From CAVVEQ01 sp963802095 (GTDB lineage Bacteria; Chloroflexota; Anaerolineae; Anaerolineales; Anaerolineaceae), in contig CAWDHI010000007.1 of the NCBI GenBank assembly GCA_963802095.1, forward strand, positions 496,001 through 560,000: DNA of 64,000 nucleotides. Direction: 5' to 3'. How positions within the stretch are numbered: position 1 is the stretch's first letter; each line of letters starts with the position of its first letter. This document shows, in pieces, positions 57,556 to 64,000 of the stretch. A model generated the notes under the pieces. The model was not told the DNA's origin and did no database searches. It saw only the letters and a list, made by a program, of their open reading frames with translations. A program made the translations under genes and the position numbers.

Positions 57556-58518
57556 ATGAAAAGCAAGATCCAATTTTTATTGACCGCAGGCTTGCTGATA
57601 GTGATTCTGCTTGCTGCCTGCGCGCCGGCTGCTACTCCCCCCGCAGCCCAGGCAACCGAAGCGCCACCAGCCCCCACAGAAGCGCCCAAACCCACCGAGG
57701 CTCCGACCGAGGTACCTATCACGGCCACCTTGATGCTGGCGACCACCACCAGCACCCAGGATTCCGGGTTGCTGGATTATTTGCTGCCCATGTTCACCAA
57801 GGAAACCGGGATCGATTTCGAGGTGGTGGCGGTTGGTTCCGGCCAGGCTCTGCAGCTTGGCAAGGACGGTAACGCGGATGTACTGCTTGTCCATTCCCCC
57901 GCAGCGGAAAAGAAATTCATGGAGGCCGGGGATGGCGTCCGGCGGGAAGACGTGATGTATAACGACTTTATCATCATCGGCCCGGCCGCGGACCCGGCTG
58001 GCGTAAAGAGTGCTGAATCCTCCAAGGATGCATTCACGAAGGTTGCGGAAGCCAAAGCCCCCTTCATTTCCCGCGGCGATAAATCCGGGACGAACACCAA
58101 GGAGCTGGGCATCTGGAAATCCGCGGAGATCGATCCCGCTGCTGTTGGGGGTGACTGGTATATTGCCTCCGGCCAGGGGATGGGGGAAACGCTGACGATG
58201 GCTGAAGAAAAAGAAGCCTATACCCTGAGCGATCGCGCCACCTACCTCACCCGCAAGCAAAACGGGCTGAAACTTGAAATACTGATGGAAGGTGATAAAG
58301 CGCTGCTCAATCCCTATGGCGTGATCGCGGTCGATCCGGCCAAGAACCCCGCCATTCAGAATGACCTGGCAAACCAGTTCATAGACTGGCTGATCTCGGT
58401 CCCCACCCAGGAATTGATCGCCCTATTTGGCGTGGAAGAATATGGGCAGACGCTCTTCAACCCCAGCTCGATGGCGTATAAGGAAGCCAAGGGATTGCTG
58501 CCAACGCCGACACCGTAA
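57556..58518 (+). CDS. tupA: Tungstate-binding lipoprotein
   Basis: A 320-residue substrate-binding protein. ATG 57556 follows TGGAGG by 5 bases; the frame is open upstream but overlaps tupC. Lipobox LLAAC (Cys at about 21), then a Pro/Thr linker. The TupA hallmark TTTSTQDSGLLD (about 63-74) holds the residues that bind tungstate, followed by VVAVGSGQALQLGKDGNADV and FISRGDKSGTNTKEL. WYIASGQGMGETLTMAEEKE is also typical. The organism probably uses tungstoenzymes such as aldehyde:ferredoxin oxidoreductase or formate dehydrogenase; this is inferred, as none is in the window. Confidence 0.93.
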   Translation: MKSKIQFLLTAGLLIVILLAACAPAATPPAAQATEAPPAPTEAPKPTEAPTEVPITATLMLATTTSTQDSGLLDYLLPMFTKETGIDFEVVAVGSGQALQLGKDGNADVLLVHSPAAEKKFMEAGDGVRREDVMYNDFIIIGPAADPAGVKSAESSKDAFTKVAEAKAPFISRGDKSGTNTKELGIWKSAEIDPAAVGGDWYIASGQGMGETLTMAEEKEAYTLSDRATYLTRKQNGLKLEILMEGDKALLNPYGVIAVDPAKNPAIQNDLANQFIDWLISVPTQELIALFGVEEYGQTLFNPSSMAYKEAKGLLPTPTP

Positions 58519-58557
58519 AACAGATGAAATGTTGATCGGTTAAATGAGTTTTGAAGC

Positions 58558-58585
58558 AAACCGCCCGGTTTTCACCGGGCGGTTT
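58558..58585. terminator. Bidirectional hairpin between tupA and tRNA-Ser
   Basis: A perfect 12-bp inverted repeat (58558-58569 with 58574-58585) with a four-base loop. T residues flank it on both strands, so it can end tupA on the plus strand and the tRNA-Ser transcript on the minus strand. Confidence 0.8.
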
Positions 58586-58589
58586 GTAT

Positions 58590-58679
58590 TGGCGGAGAGG
58601 GAGGGATTCGAACCCTCGACACCTTTCGATGTACACGCTTTCCAAGCGTGCGCGCTAAGCCAGACTACGCGACCTCTCC
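58590..58679 (-). tRNA. tRNA-Ser(GGA)
   Basis: Read on the minus strand: acceptor GGAGAGG, D arm, anticodon stem CACGC/GCGTG enclosing TTGGAAA with anticodon GGA (reads UCC/UCU), a long type II variable arm, T arm GAGGGTTCGAATCCCTC and an encoded CCA at 58592-58590. The long variable arm fits serine. Confidence 0.96.
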
Positions 58680-58839
58680 AAGAATTTATCCCATTTATTA
58701 GGAGCGCGACGATTATACCATAGCGCTTTTTCTTCCCGAAGGATTGAAAAAATCAGCAAATGTGTATGATTGCTTTGGAAAAAGGATTGTAAAATTTCCA
58801 GATGGGTGTACACTAAAGAAAAACAAAAGGAGAATTAAC

Positions 58840-59244
58840 ATGCCAGCAATTATTGACGTGGAAGGAATCGGGCCGAAATACTCGGAGAAATTAAAGGAAG
58901 CCGGCATCCGCACAACGGATAAGCTCTTAAAAGTTGGCGCTACTCCCAAGGCGCGCAAGGAAATCGGGGAAAAAACTGGCATCGGTCACGAGCTGATCCT
59001 CAAATGGGTCAATCATGCCGACCTGTATCGCATCAAGGGCGTTGGCTCGGAATATGCCGATCTGCTCGAGGCAGCCGGCGTGGATACCGTTGTGGAGCTT
59101 GCCAAGCGCGTTCCACAGAACCTGGTGGACGCGATGGCTGAAGTCAACAAGAAGCACAAAGTTGTCCGCCGCCTGCCGGTGCTCAAGGAAGTTGTCAAGT
59201 GGGTGGATCAGGCCAAAAAGCTGCCCAGAGCTGTGGAATATTAA
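58840..59244 (+). CDS. DUF4332 helix-hairpin-helix protein
   Basis: A 134-residue protein. ATG 58840 follows AAAAGGAG by 6 bases. Two helix-hairpin-helix-like repeats: VEGIGPKYSEKLKEAGIRTT at the start and IKGVGSEYADLLEAAGVDTV in the middle, the typical DUF4332 pattern, often compared with DNA-binding HhH motifs. A basic helical tail follows (NKKHKVVRRLPVLKEVVKWV). A nucleic-acid role is plausible but not shown. Single-gene unit between two tRNA genes. Confidence 0.85.
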   Translation: MPAIIDVEGIGPKYSEKLKEAGIRTTDKLLKVGATPKARKEIGEKTGIGHELILKWVNHADLYRIKGVGSEYADLLEAAGVDTVVELAKRVPQNLVDAMAEVNKKHKVVRRLPVLKEVVKWVDQAKKLPRAVEY

Positions 59245-59344
59245 TCGAATAACCAACCTATCATCCACGGGAGCCTGCCGCATTGGTTCCCGTGGATCGT
59301 TTTGTTGCCGATTTAACTTTTTCCGTTTATAATTGCACTCCTTC

Positions 59345-59418
59345 GGGCGGTTAGCTCAGTTGGTTAGAGCGTTGCGTTGACATCGCAAAGGTCGTAGGTT
59401 CGAGTCCTATACCGCCCA
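59345..59418 (+). tRNA. tRNA-Val(GAC)
   Basis: Acceptor GGGCGGT/ACCGCCC pairs 59345-59351 with 59411-59417. Anticodon stem TTGCG/CGCAA encloses TTGACAT with anticodon GAC, which reads GUC/GUU. D arm GCTC…GAGC and T arm GTAGG-TTCGAGT-CCTAT are intact. CCA is not encoded. Confidence 0.95.
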
Positions 59419-59439
59419 CAGGTATAAATTACCTCACAA

Positions 59440-59690
59440 TGATTTTTTTACAAAGCAGCGACCAGGACGAATAACCGGAAGAACCTGACAGAAAACGGGA
59501 GCAAGAATGAGACTCCCCGCAGCGCGAACCCGGTGAAAACCCCCTGTGAGCCTGATCCCCAAAGGGCAACCCCGAGTAAGGAGAACGGTTAGGCCCCGTT
59601 ACCAGCCGCTGGAGATGATCCCATTGGGATCAAATCCGGGTGGAACCGCGTGATCGATATCCCGCCCCGGAGAGGTGCGGGTTATTGTTT
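59440..59690 (+). promoter_or_regulatory. T-box leader of thrS
   Basis: The diagnostic T-box sequence GGGTGGAACCGCG lies at 59638-59650, about 55 bases before the thrS start, at the end of a structured leader of some 200 bases. A GATCCC/GGGATC hairpin lies just before it. A possible terminator (CCCGC at 59661-59665 with GCGGG at 59677-59681, then TTATTGTTTT) follows. The leader would sense uncharged tRNA-Thr. I could not fix the specifier codon by eye, and the 5' limit is approximate. Confidence 0.85.
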
Positions 59691-59703
59691 TAAGGAGGAA
59701 ACC

Positions 59704-61494
59704 ATGTCACAAATTGAGCAGGCTGCATATCACGATTCGATGCTGTACCGCATCCGCCATTCCACGGCGCACGTCATGGCCGAGGCGGTGCTGGATGCCT
59801 TCCCCACCGCCAAGATCGCCATTGGCCCGGCGATCGATGAAGGGTTTTATTACGATTTTGACCTGCCGCGGCCGCTGAACCCGGAGGACCTGGCGAGCAT
59901 CGAAAAAAGGATGAAGGAAATTTTGAAGAAGAGTGTGCCCTTCACTCGCGAAGAGCTCAGCGCGGATGCTGCCCGCAAGCTTTTTGCCGGGCAGGATTAC
60001 AAACTGGAGCTGATCGAAGGACTGGAAAAAGGCGGATTCGACGAGCACGGGGATCCCATCACCGAAAAACCGGTCATCTCCATCTATAAATCCGATACTT
60101 TCACCGATCTCTGCCGCGGGCCGCACGTGGAAAATACCACCCAGATCAATCCGCAGGCGGTGAAGCTGATGAGCATCGCCGGGGCTTACTGGCGCGGGGA
60201 TGAAAAACGCCCCATGCTGCAGCGCATCTACGGCACCGCCTGGGAAAGTCCCGAAGAGCTGGAACAATACCTCTGGAGGCTGGAGGAAGCCAAAAAACGC
60301 GATCACCGCAAGCTGGGCAAGGACCTGGATCTCTTCTCGATCAACCAGGAGGTTGGACCGGGGCTGATCCTCTGGCATCCCAAGGGAGCAATGATTCGCT
60401 ACCTGGCGGAAAACTACTGCAAGGAAGAACACCTGCAGAATGGATACGAATTCGTCATCTCCCCGCATATAGGGCGGGCGAACCTCTGGCAGATAAGCGG
60501 CCACCTGGATTGGTACCGCGATAACATGTACGCGGCCATGAAGGTTGACGAAGAAGAGTATTTCGCCAAGCCGATGAACTGCCCTTTCCACATTCAGATT
60601 TACAAGAGCCGCATCCGTTCCTACCGTGATCTGCCCATCCGGTTCGCTGAATGGGGTACGGTCTATCGCTATGAACGCGCAGGGGTACTCCACGGGTTGC
60701 TGCGCGTGCGCGGCTTCACCCAGGATGACGCCCACATCTTCTGCCGCCCGGATCAGATGGACGAGGAGATCGACCGAACGCTCAAGTTCTGCCTGCATAT
60801 CCTGCGTCATTTTGGCATGACCGAATTCCATGCCTATCTAAGCACGCGAAACCCGGAGAAATTTGCCGGGGAAGTGCAGGATTGGGACTCTGCAACCGAA
60901 GCACTTCGCAAAGCTTTGGAACGAGCCAAGATTGATTTCGATTTAGACGAAGGCGGGGCGGCGTTCTACGGTCCCAAGATCGATCTGAAGATGATCGACG
61001 CGCTGGGCAGGGAGTGGCAGCTCAGCACGATCCAGTTCGATTTCAACCTGAGCGAACGCTTCGAGCTTGAATATGCGGCCGAGGATGGTACCCTTGCCAG
61101 ACCGTATATGGTGCACCGAGCCCTGCTGGGATCGATGGAGCGCTTCATGGGTGTTCTTATTGAGCATTATGCCGGGGCATTCCCTGTCTGGCTCGCGCCG
61201 GTGCAGGCGGTGCTTATCCCCATTGCGGACCGGCACGTTGAGTACGCGCGGGAGGTTTCTGAAAAACTAAAGGATGCCGGTCTGCGGGTGGATGTGGATG
61301 CCCGCGGGGAGCGCATGAATGCCAAGATCCGCGATGCCCAGAACCAGAAGATCCCCTACATGCTGGTGATCGGGGATAAGGAAATGGAATCCTCCCAGGT
61401 GGCCCTTCGCCTGCGCAGCGGGGAGAACCCCGGACCGGTGAGCCTGGAGGATTTTCTTAAGAAGGCGAATGCGGATATCGAAGCCCTGGTTTGA
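59704..61494 (+). CDS. thrS: Threonyl-tRNA synthetase
   Basis: Charges tRNA-Thr; 596 residues. Start at ATG 59704, five bases after AAGGAGG; an upstream GTG at 59650 lies in the T-box. The N-terminal TGS domain is absent; the protein begins almost at once with the editing domain (YRIRHSTAHVMAEAVLDAFP; HSTAH and later the DLCRGPH segment). Class II core: motif 2 FAEWGTVYRYERAGVLHGLL plus RVRGFTQDDAHIFC, the zinc Cys in NCPF, and motif 3 RPYMVHRALLGSMERFMGVL. Anticodon-binding domain from about 490 (VQAVLIPIADRHVEYAREVS). TGS-lacking ThrRS are known in several phyla. Confidence 0.96.
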   Translation: MSQIEQAAYHDSMLYRIRHSTAHVMAEAVLDAFPTAKIAIGPAIDEGFYYDFDLPRPLNPEDLASIEKRMKEILKKSVPFTREELSADAARKLFAGQDYKLELIEGLEKGGFDEHGDPITEKPVISIYKSDTFTDLCRGPHVENTTQINPQAVKLMSIAGAYWRGDEKRPMLQRIYGTAWESPEELEQYLWRLEEAKKRDHRKLGKDLDLFSINQEVGPGLILWHPKGAMIRYLAENYCKEEHLQNGYEFVISPHIGRANLWQISGHLDWYRDNMYAAMKVDEEEYFAKPMNCPFHIQIYKSRIRSYRDLPIRFAEWGTVYRYERAGVLHGLLRVRGFTQDDAHIFCRPDQMDEEIDRTLKFCLHILRHFGMTEFHAYLSTRNPEKFAGEVQDWDSATEALRKALERAKIDFDLDEGGAAFYGPKIDLKMIDALGREWQLSTIQFDFNLSERFELEYAAEDGTLARPYMVHRALLGSMERFMGVLIEHYAGAFPVWLAPVQAVLIPIADRHVEYAREVSEKLKDAGLRVDVDARGERMNAKIRDAQNQKIPYMLVIGDKEMESSQVALRLRSGENPGPVSLEDFLKKANADIEALV

Positions 61495-61611
61495 ACGGGA
61501 TTATTCCTACTGGTAAATGGGGCTTGCGTCTTTCAGTTATAATATGGTATTGGATTAAATCAATCTAAATCATCCGGTATAATTTGGTATCAAAAACAGG
61601 AGGAGTGCGCC

Positions 61612-62238
61612 ATCAGCAATAATACATTAAGAGTCAATGATGCGATCCGGTCCCCGCAGGTGCAGGTCATCGGACCAAACAAGGAGAATATCGGAGTTAT
61701 TCCAATTGAAAAAGCGCTTCAGATTGCCGCCCAGGCAGGGCTGGATCTGATCGAAGTCGCCCCAGACCGGGAACCACCCGTTTGCCGCATCCTTGATTTC
61801 GGCAAATTCAACTTTGAGCGGGAAAAGAAAGAACGCGAAGCCCGCAAAGCCCAAACAAAAATTGAAGTAAAAGAAATCCGTCTGCGCCCCAAGACGAGTG
61901 CCGCCGACAGGCACTTCAAGACCAAGCGTGCACGGGAGTGGATAAAAACTGGTAACAAAGTCCGCGTCACCATAAGGTTCCGCGGTCGTGAGATCGATTA
62001 CCTGGATATCGCCCTGGAGGACCTGAAAGAGATCGCCCAGGAGCTGGAAGATATCACTGTGGTGGAAGCCCCTCCGGGTGTTGAAGGGCGAACGATGACC
62101 ATGGTGCTGGCTCCCGGAAAACCGAAATCCAAGGCTGCCGCGCAACCCAGACCTGCTGCGGAAAGCGAACCCCAAGCTACGGAAAAGGTGGAAGAAAAGC
62201 CGGCCGAAAAAGTTGCGGTTCCCGAAGCCAAGAAATAA
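61612..62238 (+). CDS. infC: Translation initiation factor IF-3, apparent ATC start
   Basis: Binds the 30S subunit and checks the start codon. Conserved sequence extends upstream of any ATG, GTG or TTG that would suit: NNTLRVNDAIRSPQVQVIGP is the usual IF-3 beginning, and the only start-like codon in place is ATC at 61612, 8 bases after AGGAGG (61598-61603). E. coli infC starts at AUU, which allows self-repression, and the same is likely here. N-domain LGVIP-like segment (NIGVIPIEKALQIAAQAGLD), then C-domain KEIRLRPKTSAADRHFKTKR. A 35-residue Ala/Pro/Glu/Lys tail is extra. Head of infC-rpmI-rplT. Confidence 0.88.
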   Translation: MSNNTLRVNDAIRSPQVQVIGPNKENIGVIPIEKALQIAAQAGLDLIEVAPDREPPVCRILDFGKFNFEREKKEREARKAQTKIEVKEIRLRPKTSAADRHFKTKRAREWIKTGNKVRVTIRFRGREIDYLDIALEDLKEIAQELEDITVVEAPPGVEGRTMTMVLAPGKPKSKAAAQPRPAAESEPQATEKVEEKPAEKVAVPEAKK

Positions 62239-62259
62239 TAATTACCCAGGCGTAGTTTC

Positions 62260-62294
62260 TGGTATAATAGGCGGCTGCGTAAGCAGCCGTTTTT
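62260..62294 (+). promoter_or_regulatory. Promoter overlapping a terminator hairpin before rpmI
   Basis: TGGTATAAT (extended -10 box) at 62260-62268 is followed by a perfect 7-bp hairpin (62272-62278 with 62283-62289, loop GTAA) and five T residues. A transcript started about 62275 would lack half of the 5' arm and so escape, while read-through from infC would form the full terminator. Confidence 0.7.
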
Positions 62295-62317
62295 AATTAT
62301 TTATGAAGGAGTTCGTT

Positions 62318-62545
62318 GTGCCTAGAAAGACAAAAGTTGGCAAGATCAAACTGAAGACCCACAAGGCAACCTCCAAGCGGTTTCGCCTGACCGGGTCGGG
62401 CATGCTGGTGCGAACCAAAGGCGGCAAGAGTCATTTGCGCCGCCGCACTTCCAAGCGCACCAAAGCCCTGCTGAGCGAGATGATCCCCGTAAAGGGCGAT
62501 GCCATCATTCAGCGCGTCAAACGGCTAAATCCCAATATGGGATAA
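62318..62545 (+). CDS. rpmI: Ribosomal protein L35
   Basis: A 75-residue basic large-subunit protein. GTG 62318 follows AAGGAG by 6 bases; an ATG five codons earlier would overlap that site and adds residues not usual for L35. The L35 core KIKLKTHKATSKRFRLTGSG and RTKGGKSHLRRRTSKRTKAL is clear. An N-terminal PRKTKVG extension precedes it. Part of the infC-rpmI-rplT cluster. Confidence 0.93.
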   Translation: MPRKTKVGKIKLKTHKATSKRFRLTGSGMLVRTKGGKSHLRRRTSKRTKALLSEMIPVKGDAIIQRVKRLNPNMG

Positions 62546-62632
62546 CAGCCAATCGTATCCATCTTTAGCGCGGCTGTTGGGTGCTCGCAACTGGTGAAAA
62601 CCGGCGCCCAGGGGTTCGCAAAGGAGTAATGC

Positions 62633-62983
62633 ATGTCACGCGTAAAAAGCGGTCCGCCGAGACATTTACGGCACAAGAAAATCTTAAAACTGGCATCCGG
62701 CTTTCGGATGAGTCGGCATATCTTGATTCGCCGCGCCAATGAGTCTATTTTAAAAAGCATGTGGTACGCCACTCGCGACCGGCGCGTTCGCCGTCGCGAT
62801 CTACGCAAGTTGTGGATAACCCGCATCAATGCCGCAGCGCGGCTTAATGGGCTTTCCTACAGCCAGTTTATCCATGCCATGAAAGTTTCCAACATAGAAT
62901 TGAACCGCAAGATGCTGGCCGACCTGGCCGTGCGCGATCCGCAGGCTTTCTCGGCAGTGGTCGCACAGGCCAAAGCAGGATAA
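62633..62983 (+). CDS. rplT: Ribosomal protein L20
   Basis: A 116-residue 23S rRNA-binding assembly protein. ATG 62633 has AAGGAG 6 bases upstream. Sequence matches L20 throughout: MSRVKSGPPRHLRHKKILKL, ASGFRMSRHILIRRANESIL, RDRRVRRRDLRKLWITRINA and FIHAMKVSNIELNRKMLADL. The 87-base gap after rpmI can fold partly and may hold an L20 autoregulatory site, but I cannot show this. A terminator follows. Confidence 0.96.
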   Translation: MSRVKSGPPRHLRHKKILKLASGFRMSRHILIRRANESILKSMWYATRDRRVRRRDLRKLWITRINAAARLNGLSYSQFIHAMKVSNIELNRKMLADLAVRDPQAFSAVVAQAKAG

Positions 62984-63002
62984 TCACCATCCAAGCGCAC
63001 CC

Positions 63003-63034
63003 ACGGGATGACCTGAACAGTCATCCCGTTTTTT
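63003..63034 (+). terminator. Intrinsic terminator after rplT
   Basis: A 9-bp stem (63004-63012 with 63020-63028) followed by six T residues, 20 bases after the rplT stop. Confidence 0.92.
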
Positions 63035-63079
63035 GTTTTGTATAATAGATGTGAAAAAACGAATCACCGGAGGCTGGCT

Positions 63080-63631
63080 TTGAGCAATGAATGGTTCAGG
63101 GATGGCGTGGCAATAAGCATTCTTCAAGGGGATATTACCTCCCAGAATGTGGACGCGATCGTTAACGCGGCGAACGCCATGTTGCAACACGGCGGAGGCC
63201 TGGCGGGAATGATCTCGCGCCGGGGTGGGCCGGTGATCGACCGGGAGAGCGCTGCCTGGATCGCAAAATACGGCAGCGTTTCGCATTCCAATCCAGCCTA
63301 CACCCATGCCGGCAGCCTTCCCTGTAAATATGTCATCCACGCGGTCGGACCGATCTGGGGGGATGGAGAAGAGGTTAAGAAACTGGGTGAATGCACCACG
63401 GCCTGCCTGACCCTGGCGGAAAAATTGGGGCTTTCCTCCATTGCTTTTCCAGCGATCTCAACCGGGATATATTGCGTTCCATATATCATTGCTGCCCAGG
63501 GTATGCTGGGTGCCGTTCTCGCATACTGCCATTCTAACCCGGGCGGGCAAATCAATGAGATTCGATTGGTTTTATATGAAGAACAGGCAATGGAAATATT
63601 CCTGAACGAAATAGTGAATCTTATTAAATGA
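63080..63631 (+). CDS. Macrodomain (ADP-ribose-binding) protein
   Basis: A 183-residue macrodomain, likely an O-acetyl-ADP-ribose deacetylase or ADP-ribosyl hydrolase. I place the start at TTG 63080, 6 bases after GGAGG; the frame is open upstream but without homology. Motifs: ILQGDITSQNVDAIVNAANA (Asp and Asn for ADP-ribose), MLQHGGGLAGMISRRGG, then AYTHAGSLPCKYVIHAVGPI and IAFPAISTGIYCVP. All binding loops are intact. Its stop precedes the next gene by one base, so they are co-transcribed. Confidence 0.88.
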   Translation: MSNEWFRDGVAISILQGDITSQNVDAIVNAANAMLQHGGGLAGMISRRGGPVIDRESAAWIAKYGSVSHSNPAYTHAGSLPCKYVIHAVGPIWGDGEEVKKLGECTTACLTLAEKLGLSSIAFPAISTGIYCVPYIIAAQGMLGAVLAYCHSNPGGQINEIRLVLYEEQAMEIFLNEIVNLIK

Positions 63632-63632
63632 A

Positions 63633-64000
63633 ATGATCTCATCCAAAAATAACCCCAAGATCCAACATATTCGCTCCCTCCTCGGCCAGCGGAAAGTCCG
63701 TACTGAATTTGGGGAATTCGTTGTGGAAGGTGTTCGCCTGTGCGAGGAAGCGAGCATGATTGGGATAAAACCACGGTATGTCCTCTTTGCCCCTGGATTA
63801 TCAGAACGGGGAAAAATTCTTGTGGATAATTTCAGCAAAATCGGTTGCGAAATGGAGGAGATCCCCGAAAACCTGATGGCTTCGATTAGCGATACCGAAA
63901 CCTCCCAGGGAATCCTGGCGGTGGTTCCCTTTCAGAGCCTACCGGACGCGAAGGAAAGAACATTCACGGTGATTGCAGATGAGATCCGCGACCCGGGTAA
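63633..64000 (+). CDS. TrmH/SpoU-family RNA methyltransferase, 5' part
   Basis: The gene runs off the end of the window; 122 codons are visible. The N-terminal substrate-binding domain is typical of TsnR/RlmB-like enzymes: NNPKIQHIRSLLGQRKVRTE, FVVEGVRLCEEASM, ISDTETSQGILAVVPF, and the start of the SPOUT domain VIADEIRDPG, where family members continue NxGTILR. It 2'-O-methylates ribose in rRNA or tRNA. Directly follows the macrodomain gene. Confidence 0.88.
   Translation, partial: MISSKNNPKIQHIRSLLGQRKVRTEFGEFVVEGVRLCEEASMIGIKPRYVLFAPGLSERGKILVDNFSKIGCEMEEIPENLMASISDTETSQGILAVVPFQSLPDAKERTFTVIADEIRDPG

Noticed and set aside
59650..59703. Earlier GTG start for thrS
   Set aside because: It falls at the end of the T-box sequence; ATG 59704 has a strong AAGGAGG site.

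Overview
The window looks like a chromosomal stretch from a Chloroflexota (Anaerolineae-type) bacterium. This is an inference from gene content: many lipoproteins with long Pro/Thr linkers, no outer-membrane genes, lipid-anchored LysM-M23 proteins, a DUF4349 lipoprotein, an actinobacterial-type Ino1, a T-box in front of thrS and a SAM-I riboswitch in front of metH. Most of the sequence is moderately GC-rich; the stretch at about 2620-4290 is clearly more AT-rich.

Layout. 1-4300: tail of a membrane protein, a gyrB broken by at least ten frameshifts, and a 5'-truncated, frameshifted atypical adenylosuccinate synthetase relative. 4300-9160: DUF554 membrane protein, REP-like repeat, two lipoproteins, a TrmA-family RNA methyltransferase and a GNAT enzyme. 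9200-19770: two giant secreted beta-helix proteins (the second broken), each with its own promoter and terminator. 19800-24170 (minus): a cell-wall operon with amidase, two L,D-transpeptidases, a conserved small protein and a thioredoxin-TPR protein. 24280-29870: YdcF-like protein, exonuclease-DinG helicase, DUF4349 lipoprotein and a phosphoesterase. 29885-37536 (minus): coaX-coaBC, and a SAM-riboswitch-controlled metH plus homocysteine methyltransferase/MTHFR fusion. 37633-44400 (plus): a co-directional run with selA, an M24 peptidase, tsaD, then an ECF sigma factor, a zinc-finger anti-sigma factor, a two-domain thioredoxin-fold oxidoreductase and OsmC. 44413-50765 (minus): HIT protein, three tandem LysM/M23 lipoproteins and an MFS exporter. 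50858-53459: ino1 and a GAF histidine kinase. 53508-58679: tRNA-Pro with a duplicated 3' end, an MFS carrier, and a tungstate ABC operon divergent from its probable GntR-PBP regulator, then tRNA-Ser. 58840-64000: DUF4332 protein, tRNA-Val, T-box-thrS, infC-rpmI-rplT, a macrodomain protein and a partial TrmH/SpoU methyltransferase.

Most interesting point: the oxidoreductase gene at 43297-43959 has one in-frame TGA exactly where the first cysteine of its second CPYC active site should be. It is followed 11 bases later by a perfect 6-bp hairpin with a GU-containing loop, and selA lies about 4 kb upstream on the same strand. I read it as a selenoprotein (UPYC) in a redox-stress operon run by its own sigma/anti-sigma pair. 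Other notable signals are the fused GntR-PBP tungstate regulator with a palindrome inside the facing promoter, the triplicated LysM/transglycosylase-like/M23 lipoproteins whose expected catalytic glutamate is replaced, an infC that appears to start at ATC, a terminator overlapped by a promoter before rpmI, and a 55-bp duplication of the tRNA-Pro 3' end.

Caution: single-base indels cluster in a few genes (gyrB, the purA relative, beta-helix 2, the thioredoxin-TPR gene, one transpeptidase and the YdcF gene). In each the protein sense resumes in another frame, and gyrB is normally essential, so sequencing or assembly error is at least as likely as genuine decay.
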